This document shows, in pieces, positions 8,686 through 17,322 of a stretch of 64,000 nucleotides of DNA. Under the pieces are notes generated by a model, which was given only the letters and a program-made list of their open reading frames with translations, did no database searches and was not told the DNA's origin. Where the stretch lies: positions 89,899 to 153,898 of the forward strand of contig NZ_JAETXM010000008.1 in assembly GCF_024494465.1 (NCBI RefSeq), in the 5' to 3' direction. Numbering within the stretch: the first letter of the stretch is position 1; every line of letters starts with the position of its first letter. The translations under genes were made by a program, and so were the position numbers. The DNA comes from Bacillus sp. V3B. GTDB lineage: Bacteria; Bacillota; Bacilli; Bacillales; Cytobacillaceae.

Positions 8686-8790
8686 TTTAAAGACAGACTA
8701 GCTTGTTATATTTAACCGTATAGTTCACTAAATATTCAAATATTTTTATTCTCATATATGATATACTATGAAAAAAGGAGGAGAATGAAT

Positions 8791-8964
8791 ATGGAAAAGT
8801 ATTGTAGTGTGTGTAACGCTGAGTTTAAGGATGATGATGAAGTAGCATTAGATCTTATGGATAAACTCGCTCATATGGATTGCTATGATGGCAACATCGG
8901 CTTAATTCTCTTTTCTGGCACGTATAAAGACATTTCAGAGAACTATGATAAAGTATTGCGTTAA
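8791..8964 (+). CDS. Small CxxC-containing protein of unknown function
   Basis: A 57-residue protein beginning MEKYCSVCNAEFKDDDEVA. CSVC near the N-terminus and HMDCYD near residue 30 could bind a metal as a small zinc-ribbon-like module. The start is placed at the third in-frame ATG because AAAGGAGGAG ends eight bases upstream of it. A TATACT sequence at about 8763 is a possible -10 box. A terminator follows 50 bp after the stop, so it is probably transcribed alone. I do not recognise the family. Confidence 0.65.
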   Translation: MEKYCSVCNAEFKDDDEVALDLMDKLAHMDCYDGNIGLILFSGTYKDISENYDKVLR

Positions 8965-9012
8965 GCATTAAGCATAGTTGGTTCGTTTTATTGAAAAATA
9001 ATAAAATCAAAG

Positions 9013-9060
9013 TAGCAACTAAAAACTTTTAAAACTCATTTAGTTGCTATTTTTTTATTT
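9013..9060 (+). terminator. Rho-independent terminator
   Basis: Stem TAGCAACTAAA / TTTAGTTGCTA followed by seven T residues; it ends the transcript of the small CxxC protein gene. Confidence 0.85.
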
Positions 9061-9088
9061 CCAATTATCTGGATGGTGCCTGGCGCCT
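9061..9088. repeat. Half copy of the long hairpin repeat
   Basis: ATCTGGATGGTGCCTGGC matches the right half of the long GGTGCC repeat; the left arm is missing. It ends four bases before the ribosome binding site of the acetyltransferase gene, so it lies in that gene's 5' leader. Confidence 0.6.
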
Positions 9089-9106
9089 AATAAGGAGATT
9101 CGAATA

Positions 9107-9667
9107 ATGACAACTGAAAAAGAGAAAATGTTAGATGGGGGACTTTATAACGCAGGTGATTCCCAACCACTAAAAGAAAGAATAAATGCTCGAAGACTAA
9201 CCAGATTATATAATCAAACACTCGAAACGGAAGAGGACAAAAGAACAGAACTATTAAAAGAACTGTTCGGTTCAACTGGAAACAACCTTTACATAGAACC
9301 AGTATTTCGTTGTGATTATGGTTACAACATTCACGTTGGTGAAAATTTCTATGCTAACTTTGATTGCATATTTTTGGATGTTTGTGAAATTAAAATAGGT
9401 GATAACTGTTTTATTGCTCCAGGTGTACATATCTATACAGCAACTCACCCATTAAATCCGACTGAAAGAATCTCAGGAGCAGAATACGGTAAACCCGTAA
9501 ATATCGGTCAAAATGTCTGGATTGGCGGAAAAACCGTGATCAACCCTGGAGTTAAAATAGGTGATAATGTCGTTATCGCTTCTGGTTCAGTCGTAACTAA
9601 AGATATACCAGATAATGTTTTGATAGGTGGAAATCCTGCAAAATTGATTAAAGAAATTGAGATATAA
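9107..9667 (+). CDS. Maltose/galactoside O-acetyltransferase family protein
   Basis: A 186-residue protein of the LacA/Maa/NodL left-handed beta-helix acetyltransferases, which move an acetyl group from acetyl-CoA to a sugar hydroxyl. The N-terminal [14 protein letters not shown] is typical of the Mac domain. Hexapeptide repeats run from about residue 75 ([13 protein letters not shown]) to the C-terminus, with the catalytic-histidine region [11 protein letters not shown] near residue 115 and the end [21 protein letters not shown]. The start follows AAGGAG by nine bases; the upstream extension of the frame crosses a repeat and is not used. It is probably cytoplasmic; whether maltose is the true acceptor is unknown. 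Confidence 0.88.
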   Translation: MTTEKEKMLDGGLYNAGDSQPLKERINARRLTRLYNQTLETEEDKRTELLKELFGSTGNNLYIEPVFRCDYGYNIHVGENFYANFDCIFLDVCEIKIGDNCFIAPGVHIYTATHPLNPTERISGAEYGKPVNIGQNVWIGGKTVINPGVKIGDNVVIASGSVVTKDIPDNVLIGGNPAKLIKEIEI

Positions 9668-9721
9668 ATTATCTTGTTGTCTGATTCCACTAATGAGTAG
9701 AGTTCGTATCATGTGTACTAA

Positions 9722-10117
9722 TCAAGAAGGTTTCTTTGATATTTTTTCTATAGCAGGAATATCTGCAGGTGCCCAGTCTAGAGGTTTCAACGCTTCTGGT
9801 GATAACCATTTAATCGATATATGCTCTGTTAATACTGGTTTCCCTTCGATAAGCTTGCAATAGAATGTAGTTAAATGAACGACTCCAAAGTCATATTCAT
9901 AAACCGTATGTTCAATTTGATCACCGACCTCTATTTTGCATTGTATCTCTTCATTAATTTCTCTTTTTAATGCCTCCTGAGGTGATTCACCTTCTTCGAT
10001 TTTCCCACCTGGAAATTCCCATTTTAAGGGTAATGATTTTGAAGGACCTCGTTGTGCACACAAGATTTTTCCATTTTCAATGATGACCGCCCCGACGACA
10101 TAAATATTCTTTTTCAT
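9722..10117 (-). CDS. MutT-type Nudix hydrolase
   Basis: A 131-residue (deoxy)nucleoside triphosphate pyrophosphohydrolase. The Nudix box GGKIEEGESPQEALKREINE lies at about residues 36-55 and fits GX5EX7REUXEEXGU. The C-terminal WLSPEALKPLDWAPAD is typical of the MutT/CTP pyrophosphohydrolase branch, which cleanses oxidised or modified nucleotides. The start is the ATG preceded by GGAGG within the sequence ATGGAGGATACAATG; the earlier ATG overlaps that ribosome binding site. It converges with the acetyltransferase gene. Confidence 0.88.
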   Translation of the reverse strand: MKKNIYVVGAVIIENGKILCAQRGPSKSLPLKWEFPGGKIEEGESPQEALKREINEEIQCKIEVGDQIEHTVYEYDFGVVHLTTFYCKLIEGKPVLTEHISIKWLSPEALKPLDWAPADIPAIEKISKKPS

Positions 10118-10339
10118 TGTATCCTCCATGACAAAAACGATGTAGTACTCCTAGCTTAACAGATTAAGCTTTAGAAGCAATTGATCAGCCATATCACTTA
10201 TGTCTTTTACTCACAAAGAAAAATGGGCATTATAGCTTCAAAGGAAAGCTTTACATATGAGTATTGAACAAACAAAACGAACGAAGCCAACAAAAAGGCA
10301 ACAACCTGCAACAAAGCAGGAGACGCTTCTCTCACATCC

Positions 10340-10376
10340 AAGGACTAAAAGGAAACGGTAGAACCCGTCCCCTTTT
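10340..10376 (-). terminator. Terminator overlapping the RraA-like gene end
   Basis: An 11-bp stem (AAAGGGGACGG / CCGTTTCCTTT on the minus strand, two G-U pairs) that begins at the stop codon and is followed by TTTAGTCC. The upstream gap 10118-10340 shows no other feature. Confidence 0.6.
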
Positions 10377-10995
10377 ACTCGTCTCCAAGTACCGTATTTA
10401 GATACTGAAGAGCCTTCTCCCGGTTTCCAATATATTGCTCTTCTCTTTGACGATCTTTTTTAAGTTTTTCCAAAGTTACGTGCAGAATTTTTTCCGCTTT
10501 TCCTTTTGGAATAACAATCACACCGTCTGCATCTCCAACGATTATATCATCAGGACTAACACTCACCCCACCACTTGAGATTGGAACTTGCAATTCACCT
10601 TTCTCAGCTTTGACACTGGCTGATATGGTTGCTGCACGATAAAATACGGGGAAATTCAAGTCTCTAATGCCCTGTATATCACGAATCGCTCCGTCTATGA
10701 CAATTCCTTGCAATCCAAGGTTCTTTGCGAGACTGATAACAAAATCACCAGCAACAGCTCGCTCTGTATATCCTTTTCCGTTCACTACCAACACATCTCC
10801 TGGCTTTGCTCCTCTTATTCCTCGTAAAATCCCAGTATTATCTCCTGCCGGAATATTAACAGTGAACGCTCTTCCTGCTACTTTGTCACTTTCCTTTAAT
10901 GGTTTAATAGTCGAATCCATATGATTAAAGCCCTGTAATGCATCTGAAATAGCTGTTGTTGGCAATCCATAAAACCTTTCTTCCATTGACGCCAT
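10375..10995 (-). CDS. RraA-like protein (HMG aldolase/dimethylmenaquinone methyltransferase-like family)
   Basis: A 206-residue protein of the RraA/4-hydroxy-4-methyl-2-oxoglutarate aldolase fold. Family motifs are AISDALQGFNHM near residue 15, GDVLVVNG near residue 85, and GIVIDGAIRDIQGIRDLNFPVF near residues 115-137 with the conserved D-G-x-x-R-D that binds metal and substrate in aldolases. Many members are misnamed menaquinone methyltransferases. The ring-cleavage genes a few kilobases away suggest a possible role in pyruvate-releasing breakdown of organic acids, but there is no operon link. The start follows AGGAGG by nine bases. Confidence 0.8.
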   Translation of the reverse strand: MASMEERFYGLPTTAISDALQGFNHMDSTIKPLKESDKVAGRAFTVNIPAGDNTGILRGIRGAKPGDVLVVNGKGYTERAVAGDFVISLAKNLGLQGIVIDGAIRDIQGIRDLNFPVFYRAATISASVKAEKGELQVPISSGGVSVSPDDIIVGDADGVIVIPKGKAEKILHVTLEKLKKDRQREEQYIGNREKALQYLNTVLGDE

Positions 10996-11040
10996 AATAG
11001 ATTTCCTCCTCTTAAAAAGATAATGTTTGAATAGAAAAAA

Positions 11041-11087
11041 TAAACCCCGACATATCTATATATATTTATAGATATGTCGGGGTTTTT
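11041..11087. terminator. Bidirectional terminator hairpin
   Basis: An 18-bp perfect stem (AACCCCGACATATCTATA and its complement) around a short loop, with T-rich flanks on both strands. Confidence 0.8.
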
Positions 11088-11173
11088 ATGATGAGAAATC
11101 GCTTAGCATTATACGCTACAGATGGCAAGAAAGCCATCCCCTGTCCGAAGGCGATTCATCCCTTCCCTACTCA

Positions 11174-11389
11174 CTATCGTTCCTTGAGGAAGGGGTATTC
11201 TCGCCTATTTACAATAAATTGCATGTCTTTTCGATTATAAGAATAGGTGATACTTTCCGTTTTCTCTAAAGGCTCTTTAAAGGTTTTGTCCTCAAAGGCA
11301 ACCATCCAATTCCCTTTTAGGATAGTCCTCGCTTTTTCATTTTTTAAAAATCGACCTTGCTTGTAAAATGCAAGTAACCACACAAACAC
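11174..11389 (-). CDS. Short hypothetical reading frame
   Basis: A 71-codon frame starting with GTG and lacking a clear ribosome binding site. It has a short hydrophobic N-terminus (FVWLLAFYK) and a basic middle. A strong terminator follows about 90 bp downstream, which slightly favours a real gene. I do not recognise it; it may be a fragment. Confidence 0.3.
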   Translation of the reverse strand: MFVWLLAFYKQGRFLKNEKARTILKGNWMVAFEDKTFKEPLEKTESITYSYNRKDMQFIVNRREYPFLKER

Positions 11390-11837
11390 TTAAACAAGAA
11401 GCGACTTTCACATGCCCCACAATGTCAATTTCTTCTTTTATCTTAATTTCAAGGTAACATAAATATTTCATTTTTATTAATAATTCATAACTAAATTAAC
11501 TATTCCGTTAAATAAGTAGGAATAATATTGAAATTCCCCTTTTAACATCGTATGATCATCATTATTGAATGGTACGGTTTAAAATTCCATAGCAAGCAAG
11601 CTACTTGTTTAGCCCTAACTAAACGATGCATGTAAGAACTCAAATCAATGAAAAAGATGAGAATAAGATTTTCAGATAAATACTCCCGTCACTTCAAACT
11701 TTCTAATATATACTCTCATTCCAGCTATTAGGACGTTTAAACTCTAAGGACCACACTACCTACAGTACTTAGTTATGTATTTTTTATGCGAAGAAGTGAA
11801 AAAAAGAGTCATTTTTTCTTAAAATATCATAGCCGCT
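11390..11837. other. AT-rich gap with no recognisable gene
   Basis: About 450 bp. I see no reading frame with a ribosome binding site, no repeat copy and no strong hairpin here. Confidence 0.5.
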
Positions 11838-11858
11838 ACTATTACTCCGTGTAATAGT
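11838..11858 (+). promoter_or_regulatory. Putative operator upstream of the HTH/J-domain gene
   Basis: Perfect palindrome ACTATTAC-TCCGT-GTAATAGT about 30 bp before the start of a gene whose product has an N-terminal helix-turn-helix. Autoregulation is a plausible inference. Confidence 0.4.
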
Positions 11859-11888
11859 CCATAACATAAAAAGAGTGAAAGGGGGAGT

Positions 11889-12497
11889 ATGTTGAATACA
11901 GATCAAGCATTTGACCTGTTAAAAGAAGTGGGAATAACAAATAGCCCTGAAACTTTTAGACGTTGGCTACGTGAAGGTAAGATTAAAGCAACTGGATTTA
12001 CCGTTGATGATCAAGACTTGAAACTGTTTATAAATGAACAAATGTATCAAGATAAAGACGAGACTATACGACAATTGAAATTAAAGATTAAAGCACAAGA
12101 TCAGTACATAGAAGGAATTGAAGAACTTCATAAAATTTCGACAAAAGAATACATCAAGCAAAGAGATCAGTTAAATAAAGAAATAATCATTTTAAAAAAT
12201 GAACAAAGTAAATTACAAAAAGAAACAATGGACTTATTAAGAGAAAATATTAAATTACGTGATAGATTGATTGAACTAAAAGAAAACAAAAGAGATAATC
12301 ATCATTCTCACCCCACTTCTTCATTAGATCACTATAGTCAAAAATTAGGACTCTCAAAAATGGCGAGCAATAAAGAAGTGTTAACGGGATTTAAAGCGTT
12401 ATTAAAACGGTCTCACCCAGATCAGGGTGGTGATGCAAAGTTATTTCAATACCTAAAAACCGATTATGATCATTTCAGAAAAGGTTTCACAAAATAA
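11889..12497 (+). CDS. HTH / coiled-coil / J-domain protein
   Basis: A 202-residue soluble protein with three parts. Residues 1-50 resemble a MerR-like helix-turn-helix (PETFRRWLREGKIKATGF). Residues ~55-135 are a charged coiled coil. Residues ~150-200 form a J domain with the HPD motif at 176-178 (SHPDQGGD) flanked by amphipathic helices (EVLTGFKALLKR and FQYLKTDYDHFRK). HPD is the motif by which DnaJ-type proteins stimulate Hsp70 ATPase. This suggests a DNA-binding protein that recruits DnaK, as some plasmid and phage initiation or partition factors do; that function is inference. The start follows AAAGGGGGAGT. Confidence 0.75.
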   Translation: MLNTDQAFDLLKEVGITNSPETFRRWLREGKIKATGFTVDDQDLKLFINEQMYQDKDETIRQLKLKIKAQDQYIEGIEELHKISTKEYIKQRDQLNKEIIILKNEQSKLQKETMDLLRENIKLRDRLIELKENKRDNHHSHPTSSLDHYSQKLGLSKMASNKEVLTGFKALLKRSHPDQGGDAKLFQYLKTDYDHFRKGFTK

Positions 12498-12500
12498 TAA

Positions 12501-12541
12501 GGTGCCAAGTACCATCCATTATCTGGATGGTGCCTAGCACC
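12501..12541. repeat. Long GGTGCC hairpin repeat, between convergent genes
   Basis: Imperfect 18-20-bp stem (GGTGCCAAGTACCATCC with GGATGGTGCCTAGCACC). It sits between the stop codons of the J-domain gene and ktrA, three bases after the former, and probably terminates both. Confidence 0.8.
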
Positions 12542-12546
12542 TCGGA

Positions 12547-13200
12547 TTAAGAAAATTTTTTCTTGAACTTATCTATCTTTTTGTTATTACCAACAATGAG
12601 AACATAATCTCCCTTTTCGAATGGTGTTTCAGCCAAATGCGTTTGTAACGGTTCTCCATTTCTCAATAGAAGAGAAACCGTAAGACCGAATTTCCTGGCA
12701 AAATCTAATTCCATTAATGTTTTTCCAAAAAGTTGCTCTGGAACTTCGATTTCAATCACAGAAACATTTTCAGTAATCTCTAAGTATTCGATAGCACCCG
12801 TCATTAATTCTTGTCTTGCAATTTTTTTACCGGCCTCTTCTTCTGGGTAAACGACTAGATCTGCACCCAAACTATAAAGGATTTCTCCTACTTCTTGCGT
12901 AATCGCTTTAGCAATTATTCGCTTTGCCTTTCTGTCTTTTATTTTCTTTGTTACGAGTATAGCGGAATAAGCATTGGTTCCAATGGCAATAAAAACCGCA
13001 TCAAACTCATCGATTCTTAATTGATCCAATACATCATTATCTCTAAAATCTCCAACAAAACAATAGGTAGTGTATTGATCAATTTCATCTAACTTTTTTT
13101 TATTTAAATCGCAGACCACAACCTCTTTTTTTTTATGATATAGTTCTTTAATCAATCCTTGACCAAACCTTCCAGCCCCAATTACCAAATATTGATTCAT
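12547..13200 (-). CDS. ktrA: KtrA/KtrC-type potassium channel regulatory subunit
   Basis: A 217-residue cytoplasmic RCK protein. The N-terminal Rossmann domain has the GAGRFGQGL nucleotide-binding motif and an acidic end of beta-2 (VVVCD); it binds ATP/ADP in the family. A C-terminal TrkA_C domain starts near residue 135 and in B. subtilis KtrA/KtrC binds c-di-AMP. The start was placed at the ATG after AGGAGAGATAAA; the ribosome binding site lies 11 bases before it, just beyond the end of ktrB. With KtrB it forms the Ktr K+ uptake system. Whether it corresponds to the A/B or C/D pair of B. subtilis cannot be decided by eye. Confidence 0.9.
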   Translation of the reverse strand: MNQYLVIGAGRFGQGLIKELYHKKKEVVVCDLNKKKLDEIDQYTTYCFVGDFRDNDVLDQLRIDEFDAVFIAIGTNAYSAILVTKKIKDRKAKRIIAKAITQEVGEILYSLGADLVVYPEEEAGKKIARQELMTGAIEYLEITENVSVIEIEVPEQLFGKTLMELDFARKFGLTVSLLLRNGEPLQTHLAETPFEKGDYVLIVGNNKKIDKFKKKFS

Positions 13201-13216
13201 TTTATCTCTCCTCACC

Positions 13217-14524
13217 TTATCCAACTGCTATATCCTCTTCTAAATATTTAATCTTTGAACTTTCTGCTCTAAACACAAAATAGATGAGTGTAAAAATACC
13301 AATTCTACCCACAACCATTAAAAACATTAAAATGATTTTCGAAATATTGGTTAGTTCATTTGTCATTCCCATTGATAATCCGGTGTTTGTTAAAGCAGAC
13401 AATACTTCAAATGCTATATGTACTACATTCTCTGATTCAAATAATGTCAAAACAGTTGTTGACACAACGGTTAAGGACACAAAGCTAAAAAAGATAAAAA
13501 ATGATTTATTAACAGCCTCTTCTGTTATAGCCCTCTTTTCAATGACAACTTGTTCGTGTGTCCTTACAACAGCTACTACTTTAGCAATAATCACTCGAAA
13601 AGTCGTTAACCGTATTCCCCCACCCGTACTGGATGAAGCACCACCAATAAACATTAAGCACATTAAAATTAACAAGGTTGTGATCGTCAACGAGGAAATA
13701 TCAAATGTAGCAAGTCCTCCACTTCTTGTTGATGCAGATAAAAAAATAGAGTTTGTGATCTTGTCCGCAAAATCCAAATGGCTAAACGCCTTATTATATT
13801 CTAATAAAATATATAAACCAGAGCCAATGATTAATAAGACAAGATGCATGCGAATGTTTATTTTCGCAAACAAACTTTTTTTCTTTTTAAAAGAAAAGAT
13901 GTATTCCATAATCGTTGGAAATCCAATACTACCTAAAAAAATAGCAGCGGTTGTTGCAAATAAAAACAGATTATTCTTTTCAAAAATTTCTAAGTCGATC
14001 AGCGAAAATCCTGCATTTGTAAAACTGGCAACAGAATGAAACACGGAAACAAATATGGCTTCTGCTGCATTACTATATTGTGTATTGATATCACTATAAA
14101 TGAAGAGAAAACAAATTGTTTCGATCATTAACGTAATAATCAACACGGAAAAACTTAAAGATTTAATCGTTTTTAAATTACTTTGATTTTGGTCTTTCGA
14201 GATCAACAACATATTGGACATGGTGATTTTCTTACCCATTACTAAAAATAAATAACTGATGATCACTAGGATTCCAATACCACCAAGTTGCATTTCGATA
14301 ATTAATAATGTTTGACCTACTCTTGTTAATTCCTTCGTTATATCAATAGTAGACAAGCCTGTAACACTTAGACCACTCGTTGATACAAACAAAGAATCAA
14401 TATAAGATAATTGGCCAGTCTGTGAAAATGGCATAATGTATAAAAACGAAAAGCAAATAATCATTGATATATATAGAAAAAATATATATCGAAATGCGCG
14501 AATCGTCGATTTGTTCTGTAGCAT
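13217..14524 (-). CDS. ktrB: KtrB/KtrD-type potassium channel subunit
   Basis: A 435-residue membrane protein of the SKT superfamily. Four pore loops are visible: TSGLSVTGLSTID near residue 50, SFTNAGFSL near 165, STRSGGLATF near 265 and LTNTGLSMGM near 380. The glycines form the K+ selectivity filter. It sits in the membrane as a dimer over an octameric RCK ring; that ring gene follows directly. The start follows AAGGAGA. The B-before-A gene order differs from B. subtilis ktrAB. No ydaO-type leader was seen upstream. Confidence 0.92.
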   Translation of the reverse strand: MLQNKSTIRAFRYIFFLYISMIICFSFLYIMPFSQTGQLSYIDSLFVSTSGLSVTGLSTIDITKELTRVGQTLLIIEMQLGGIGILVIISYLFLVMGKKITMSNMLLISKDQNQSNLKTIKSLSFSVLIITLMIETICFLFIYSDINTQYSNAAEAIFVSVFHSVASFTNAGFSLIDLEIFEKNNLFLFATTAAIFLGSIGFPTIMEYIFSFKKKKSLFAKINIRMHLVLLIIGSGLYILLEYNKAFSHLDFADKITNSIFLSASTRSGGLATFDISSLTITTLLILMCLMFIGGASSSTGGGIRLTTFRVIIAKVVAVVRTHEQVVIEKRAITEEAVNKSFFIFFSFVSLTVVSTTVLTLFESENVVHIAFEVLSALTNTGLSMGMTNELTNISKIILMFLMVVGRIGIFTLIYFVFRAESSKIKYLEEDIAVG

Positions 14525-14902
14525 TATATTTCTCCTTATCTATCCTTAAAAAAGAATACCCACTGGTGCTCAGTCTACTGATTTCAAGTCGTCTAGTGAT
14601 AACCGTTATAAATAATAAAAATACCTGAAGTTGATTTCACACTCCAGGTACCAACCGTCTGTTTTTACTTTTGTATAGCAACCCAAAGTTTCATCGTGTA
14701 TGCCGAAAGTATAATAGAAAAGATAGTATATTTGCAAACACTAGTTCAATTCCTACTCTGTATACAAAAACCATCCATTATCTGGATGGTTCCTGGCATC
14801 TATCTTAGGGAAAACCATGTAAGAAAATGTTACAAAGTATGTGATTTTTTTAAGGTCCAATAGTATATTTTAAATATATCTTTGGGAAAGGGATGATTAT
14901 TT
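14525..14902. other. Intergenic region with a hairpin and a partial repeat
   Basis: About 380 bp upstream of ktrB. It holds a 9-bp hairpin (TACCTGAAG to CTCCAGGTA, 14619-14648) and a partial long repeat. No ktr-controlling riboswitch is recognisable. Confidence 0.5.
14771..14800. repeat. Partial long hairpin repeat
   Basis: CCATCCATTATCTGGATGG is intact but the left GGTGCC arm is missing and the right arm is changed (TTCCTGGCATC). A decayed copy. Confidence 0.65.
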
Positions 14903-15022
14903 ATGAAAAAGCCGATGAATAATTTAATGAAAAATATCTTGTGTATCTCCGAAGTCATTTACTTGTATTTACTGTTCATTCTAGTCGAGTTACAAACCAT
15001 TACTGTAGACAAATTAAAGTAG
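14903..15022 (+). CDS. Small putative membrane peptide
   Basis: A 39-codon frame, MKKPMNNLMKN then a hydrophobic stretch (YLYLLFILVEL). An AAAGGGA sequence lies about ten bases upstream. The basic N-terminus and single hydrophobic helix would fit a small membrane protein. It was not identified and could be chance. Confidence 0.35.
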   Translation: MKKPMNNLMKNILCISEVIYLYLLFILVELQTITVDKLK

Positions 15023-15223
15023 CCATATATGAAGTTTCAAAGGACTTTTTTCATAAAAGCCGTATTAAATAAGAGCTTAATTATATCATGGGCATCATCA
15101 ATGATAGAAAAACCACTAACTTCCCCTCCAACTACGGGCCTCATACACAGTCGATTCTTATCTATTTTCATCTCTGCATAAGATTTTTTAAATCCTCTAC
15201 ATTCTTCTATAATGCGTTTTTCA

Positions 15224-15286
15224 TATATGTGAAAGAACAGCGCAAATTCTACCATGCTTTGAATTCACACTGTTCTTTCACATATA
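15224..15286. repeat. Long inverted repeat
   Basis: Arms of 26 bp (left 15224-15249, right 15261-15286) with three mismatches around an 11-base loop; the shared core is GTGAAAGAACAG. There is no adjacent T tract. It lies between the end of the ter-type operon and the ktr region. Confidence 0.6.
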
Positions 15287-15352
15287 CATTTCATCTAACA
15301 TGCTTCATCATCCATCCCTGATAAGCAAATTCTCTTTCTAATGACGATTGAA

Positions 15353-16162
15353 TCACTTAAATACAGTGGGATTTAATTCTAAAAGCTTCATCATGAGTTC
15401 TTCTGTTGAAGCAGCACCATTATGATGAATCCATTTTACTTTTGAGTCATCACCCTGTACTTCAAATAATTCACCATGAATCGGACTATATCCTATATTG
15501 GCTCCAATAAGCATATCATAATCCAAAATCGAATCTCCTGCAGCTACATGAATATCGTAATCGACATAACTTTGTAAATGTTCTACAGCAAATACTTTAT
15601 TTAAATGATAAGGAAGAACATATAACTTTCTCCCATGAAGGAACATTCTCCATCCTATTTCAACTAATTCTTTTTCGAATACAGCTAGTTCTGCATATGG
15701 TATATGTTCTTTATTCACACGAAACATATAGAATAAATCATCCACATAAAATTCTCCTTCTACCCACGAATAATGACGGATTTTCGCAAATGTTCTTAAC
15801 ATATCTTCATTAGGTGATGAATTTGCTGATAATCGTTGACGGATTAATTGACTCCATTCCCTATCTGGTTGTCCATCTATTAAAATCGTTCCACCATTAC
15901 TCGTAATCGCATACTTCGGTTTGATCATATTTGTCATTCCATAGATTCTTTCATACTGGTACAAAGCCCTTGTTGTCACTGGTACAAAGAGATGTTCTTC
16001 ATTAAATCGTTGTAAAAGATCCATTGAACGTTGAGACATAAAGGTAATAACCTGATCACCCTTAGATTCAACCGGTGTTACTTCCCCATTTAGAGGATAT
16101 GCTTTCATCATTTTATCTGAATATATTAAAGTACGATCTAAATCCGAAGTAAATAAGATCAA
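15353..16162 (-). CDS. HAD family hydrolase of the ter operon
   Basis: A 269-residue HAD phosphatase. Motif I is FTSDLDRTLIYSD at the N-terminus, with the nucleophile and acid-base aspartates; motif IV is DSILDYDMLIGA near residue 215. Start TTG follows AAAAGGGGTG. It is the last gene of the terD-terC-aldolase-phosphoribosyltransferase-StiP operon. HAD enzymes are regular members of the Ter-linked biosynthetic module described from comparative genomics, where a phosphate is thought to be removed from a ribosyl-type product. The true substrate is unknown. Confidence 0.82.
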   Translation of the reverse strand: MILFTSDLDRTLIYSDKMMKAYPLNGEVTPVESKGDQVITFMSQRSMDLLQRFNEEHLFVPVTTRALYQYERIYGMTNMIKPKYAITSNGGTILIDGQPDREWSQLIRQRLSANSSPNEDMLRTFAKIRHYSWVEGEFYVDDLFYMFRVNKEHIPYAELAVFEKELVEIGWRMFLHGRKLYVLPYHLNKVFAVEHLQSYVDYDIHVAAGDSILDYDMLIGANIGYSPIHGELFEVQGDDSKVKWIHHNGAASTEELMMKLLELNPTVFK

Positions 16163-16177
16163 AAAAACACCCCTTTT

Positions 16178-17287
16178 CTATAACTTTTTAATAATTCCAC
16201 AACATGAATAAGACATATCTGTAAATTCTTCAATAGGCACATTTTGTTCTTTCGCAAGCATGAAGATATGTGTTAAATCATGAGAAGAATTTGGATTAAC
16301 AAGGATTTTCCACGGTATACGACGAAGTAAAACTCGTGTTGTTTCACCAACACCCGGTTTTACAAAATTTTGGTTGTGAATATCAAACTTTTCTTGAATT
16401 CGTTCAACCGATTTTAGCCCCTTCCACGAGGGTGCTTTATCTTCTTTTTCAAGTTCTACTAATTTTTCGGCTACTTCTTGTTGCACTTTTTCAAATTCCC
16501 TTTCCACTCTATCTACATAAAGATTGGACACATCCACACCTGCTAATTCTTTATAATATTTGGCTCCATGAAAATCGCCTTTTTTCATAAAATCATAGTT
16601 TAATACTGTTCGGCTTACCAGTCCAGATACGGTTGAATTTAAACATGCGGATGGAATCAAAAAGTCATCTCTCGTTCCGAAAATACGCACACAATAGCCT
16701 GGGTCTGCTAATACAGCTAGACTAGAATCTATTTTGTTTTCGTGAGAATGATTGTATTTCCTACACGCCTCCTCTAACTCGTAAGTGATGGCGCCCTTAC
16801 CTGTCCAACCGTCAATAAATTGAACCTTTGCTTGAGGATGATTTTCAAAAATATAATGAATCGCGGTTTCATCAATGCCCCTGCCGCGTATAATAGAGAT
16901 CGAATAATGGGGAACTTCTACTCTATATTTAAAAGATAAGTATCTTTTAATTAATATTCCAATAGGTATGCCCGCTCGTGCTAGGCTAACAAGCACTACC
17001 TTTTCAAGTCCCTTTTTTTCTTTAATTTGTTCTGCCACTACGCCAACAGCAATAGCAATACGTTTAGCATACAGTTCTAATGTTTGATGAAACAAAGAGA
17101 TATATTTTTCTGTTGGTTGATATTCTACAGGAAGCATCTCAGAATAATGTACTCCGGATTGGATCAGACTTTCTTTCTCTTCTGTCTTTGTTTCCGATAC
17201 ATAGTTGCTAATGTCTTGTAATAAAAAAGTAACGTCTTCTTCTTTATAACTTCCCATCTTATCTGGCTTTACATTCGTTTTAAGCAT
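16178..17287 (-). CDS. StiP-like protein with phosphoribosyltransferase features
   Basis: A 369-residue protein of the family annotated as StiP cysteine protease in ter clusters. Visible features are VSLARAGIPIGILIKRYL near residue 105 and the PRPP-loop-like QFIDGWTGKGAIT near residue 160, both as in type I phosphoribosyltransferases, and a C-terminal MSYSCCGI cysteine pair. The protease name comes from other members; the visible motifs favour a ribosyl-transfer role. The start is the ATG following GGAGGGAGAAAC. It is 35 bp downstream of the second phosphoribosyltransferase gene and is probably translated from the same mRNA. Confidence 0.78.
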   Translation of the reverse strand: MLKTNVKPDKMGSYKEEDVTFLLQDISNYVSETKTEEKESLIQSGVHYSEMLPVEYQPTEKYISLFHQTLELYAKRIAIAVGVVAEQIKEKKGLEKVVLVSLARAGIPIGILIKRYLSFKYRVEVPHYSISIIRGRGIDETAIHYIFENHPQAKVQFIDGWTGKGAITYELEEACRKYNHSHENKIDSSLAVLADPGYCVRIFGTRDDFLIPSACLNSTVSGLVSRTVLNYDFMKKGDFHGAKYYKELAGVDVSNLYVDRVEREFEKVQQEVAEKLVELEKEDKAPSWKGLKSVERIQEKFDIHNQNFVKPGVGETTRVLLRRIPWKILVNPNSSHDLTHIFMLAKEQNVPIEEFTDMSYSCCGIIKKL

Positions 17288-17322
17288 GTTTCTCCCTCCG
17301 ATATTCATGCTGGTATCCTTTT

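Noticed and set aside
13284..14039. A 251-codon plus-strand frame opposite ktrB
   Set aside because: It is the complement of a clear membrane channel gene with four selectivity loops, and has no ribosome binding site; a shadow frame.
15037..15255. A 72-codon minus-strand frame upstream of the ktr region
   Set aside because: It starts within the long inverted repeat, has no ribosome binding site and no recognised family. It may be a fragment, but support is too weak to list as a gene.
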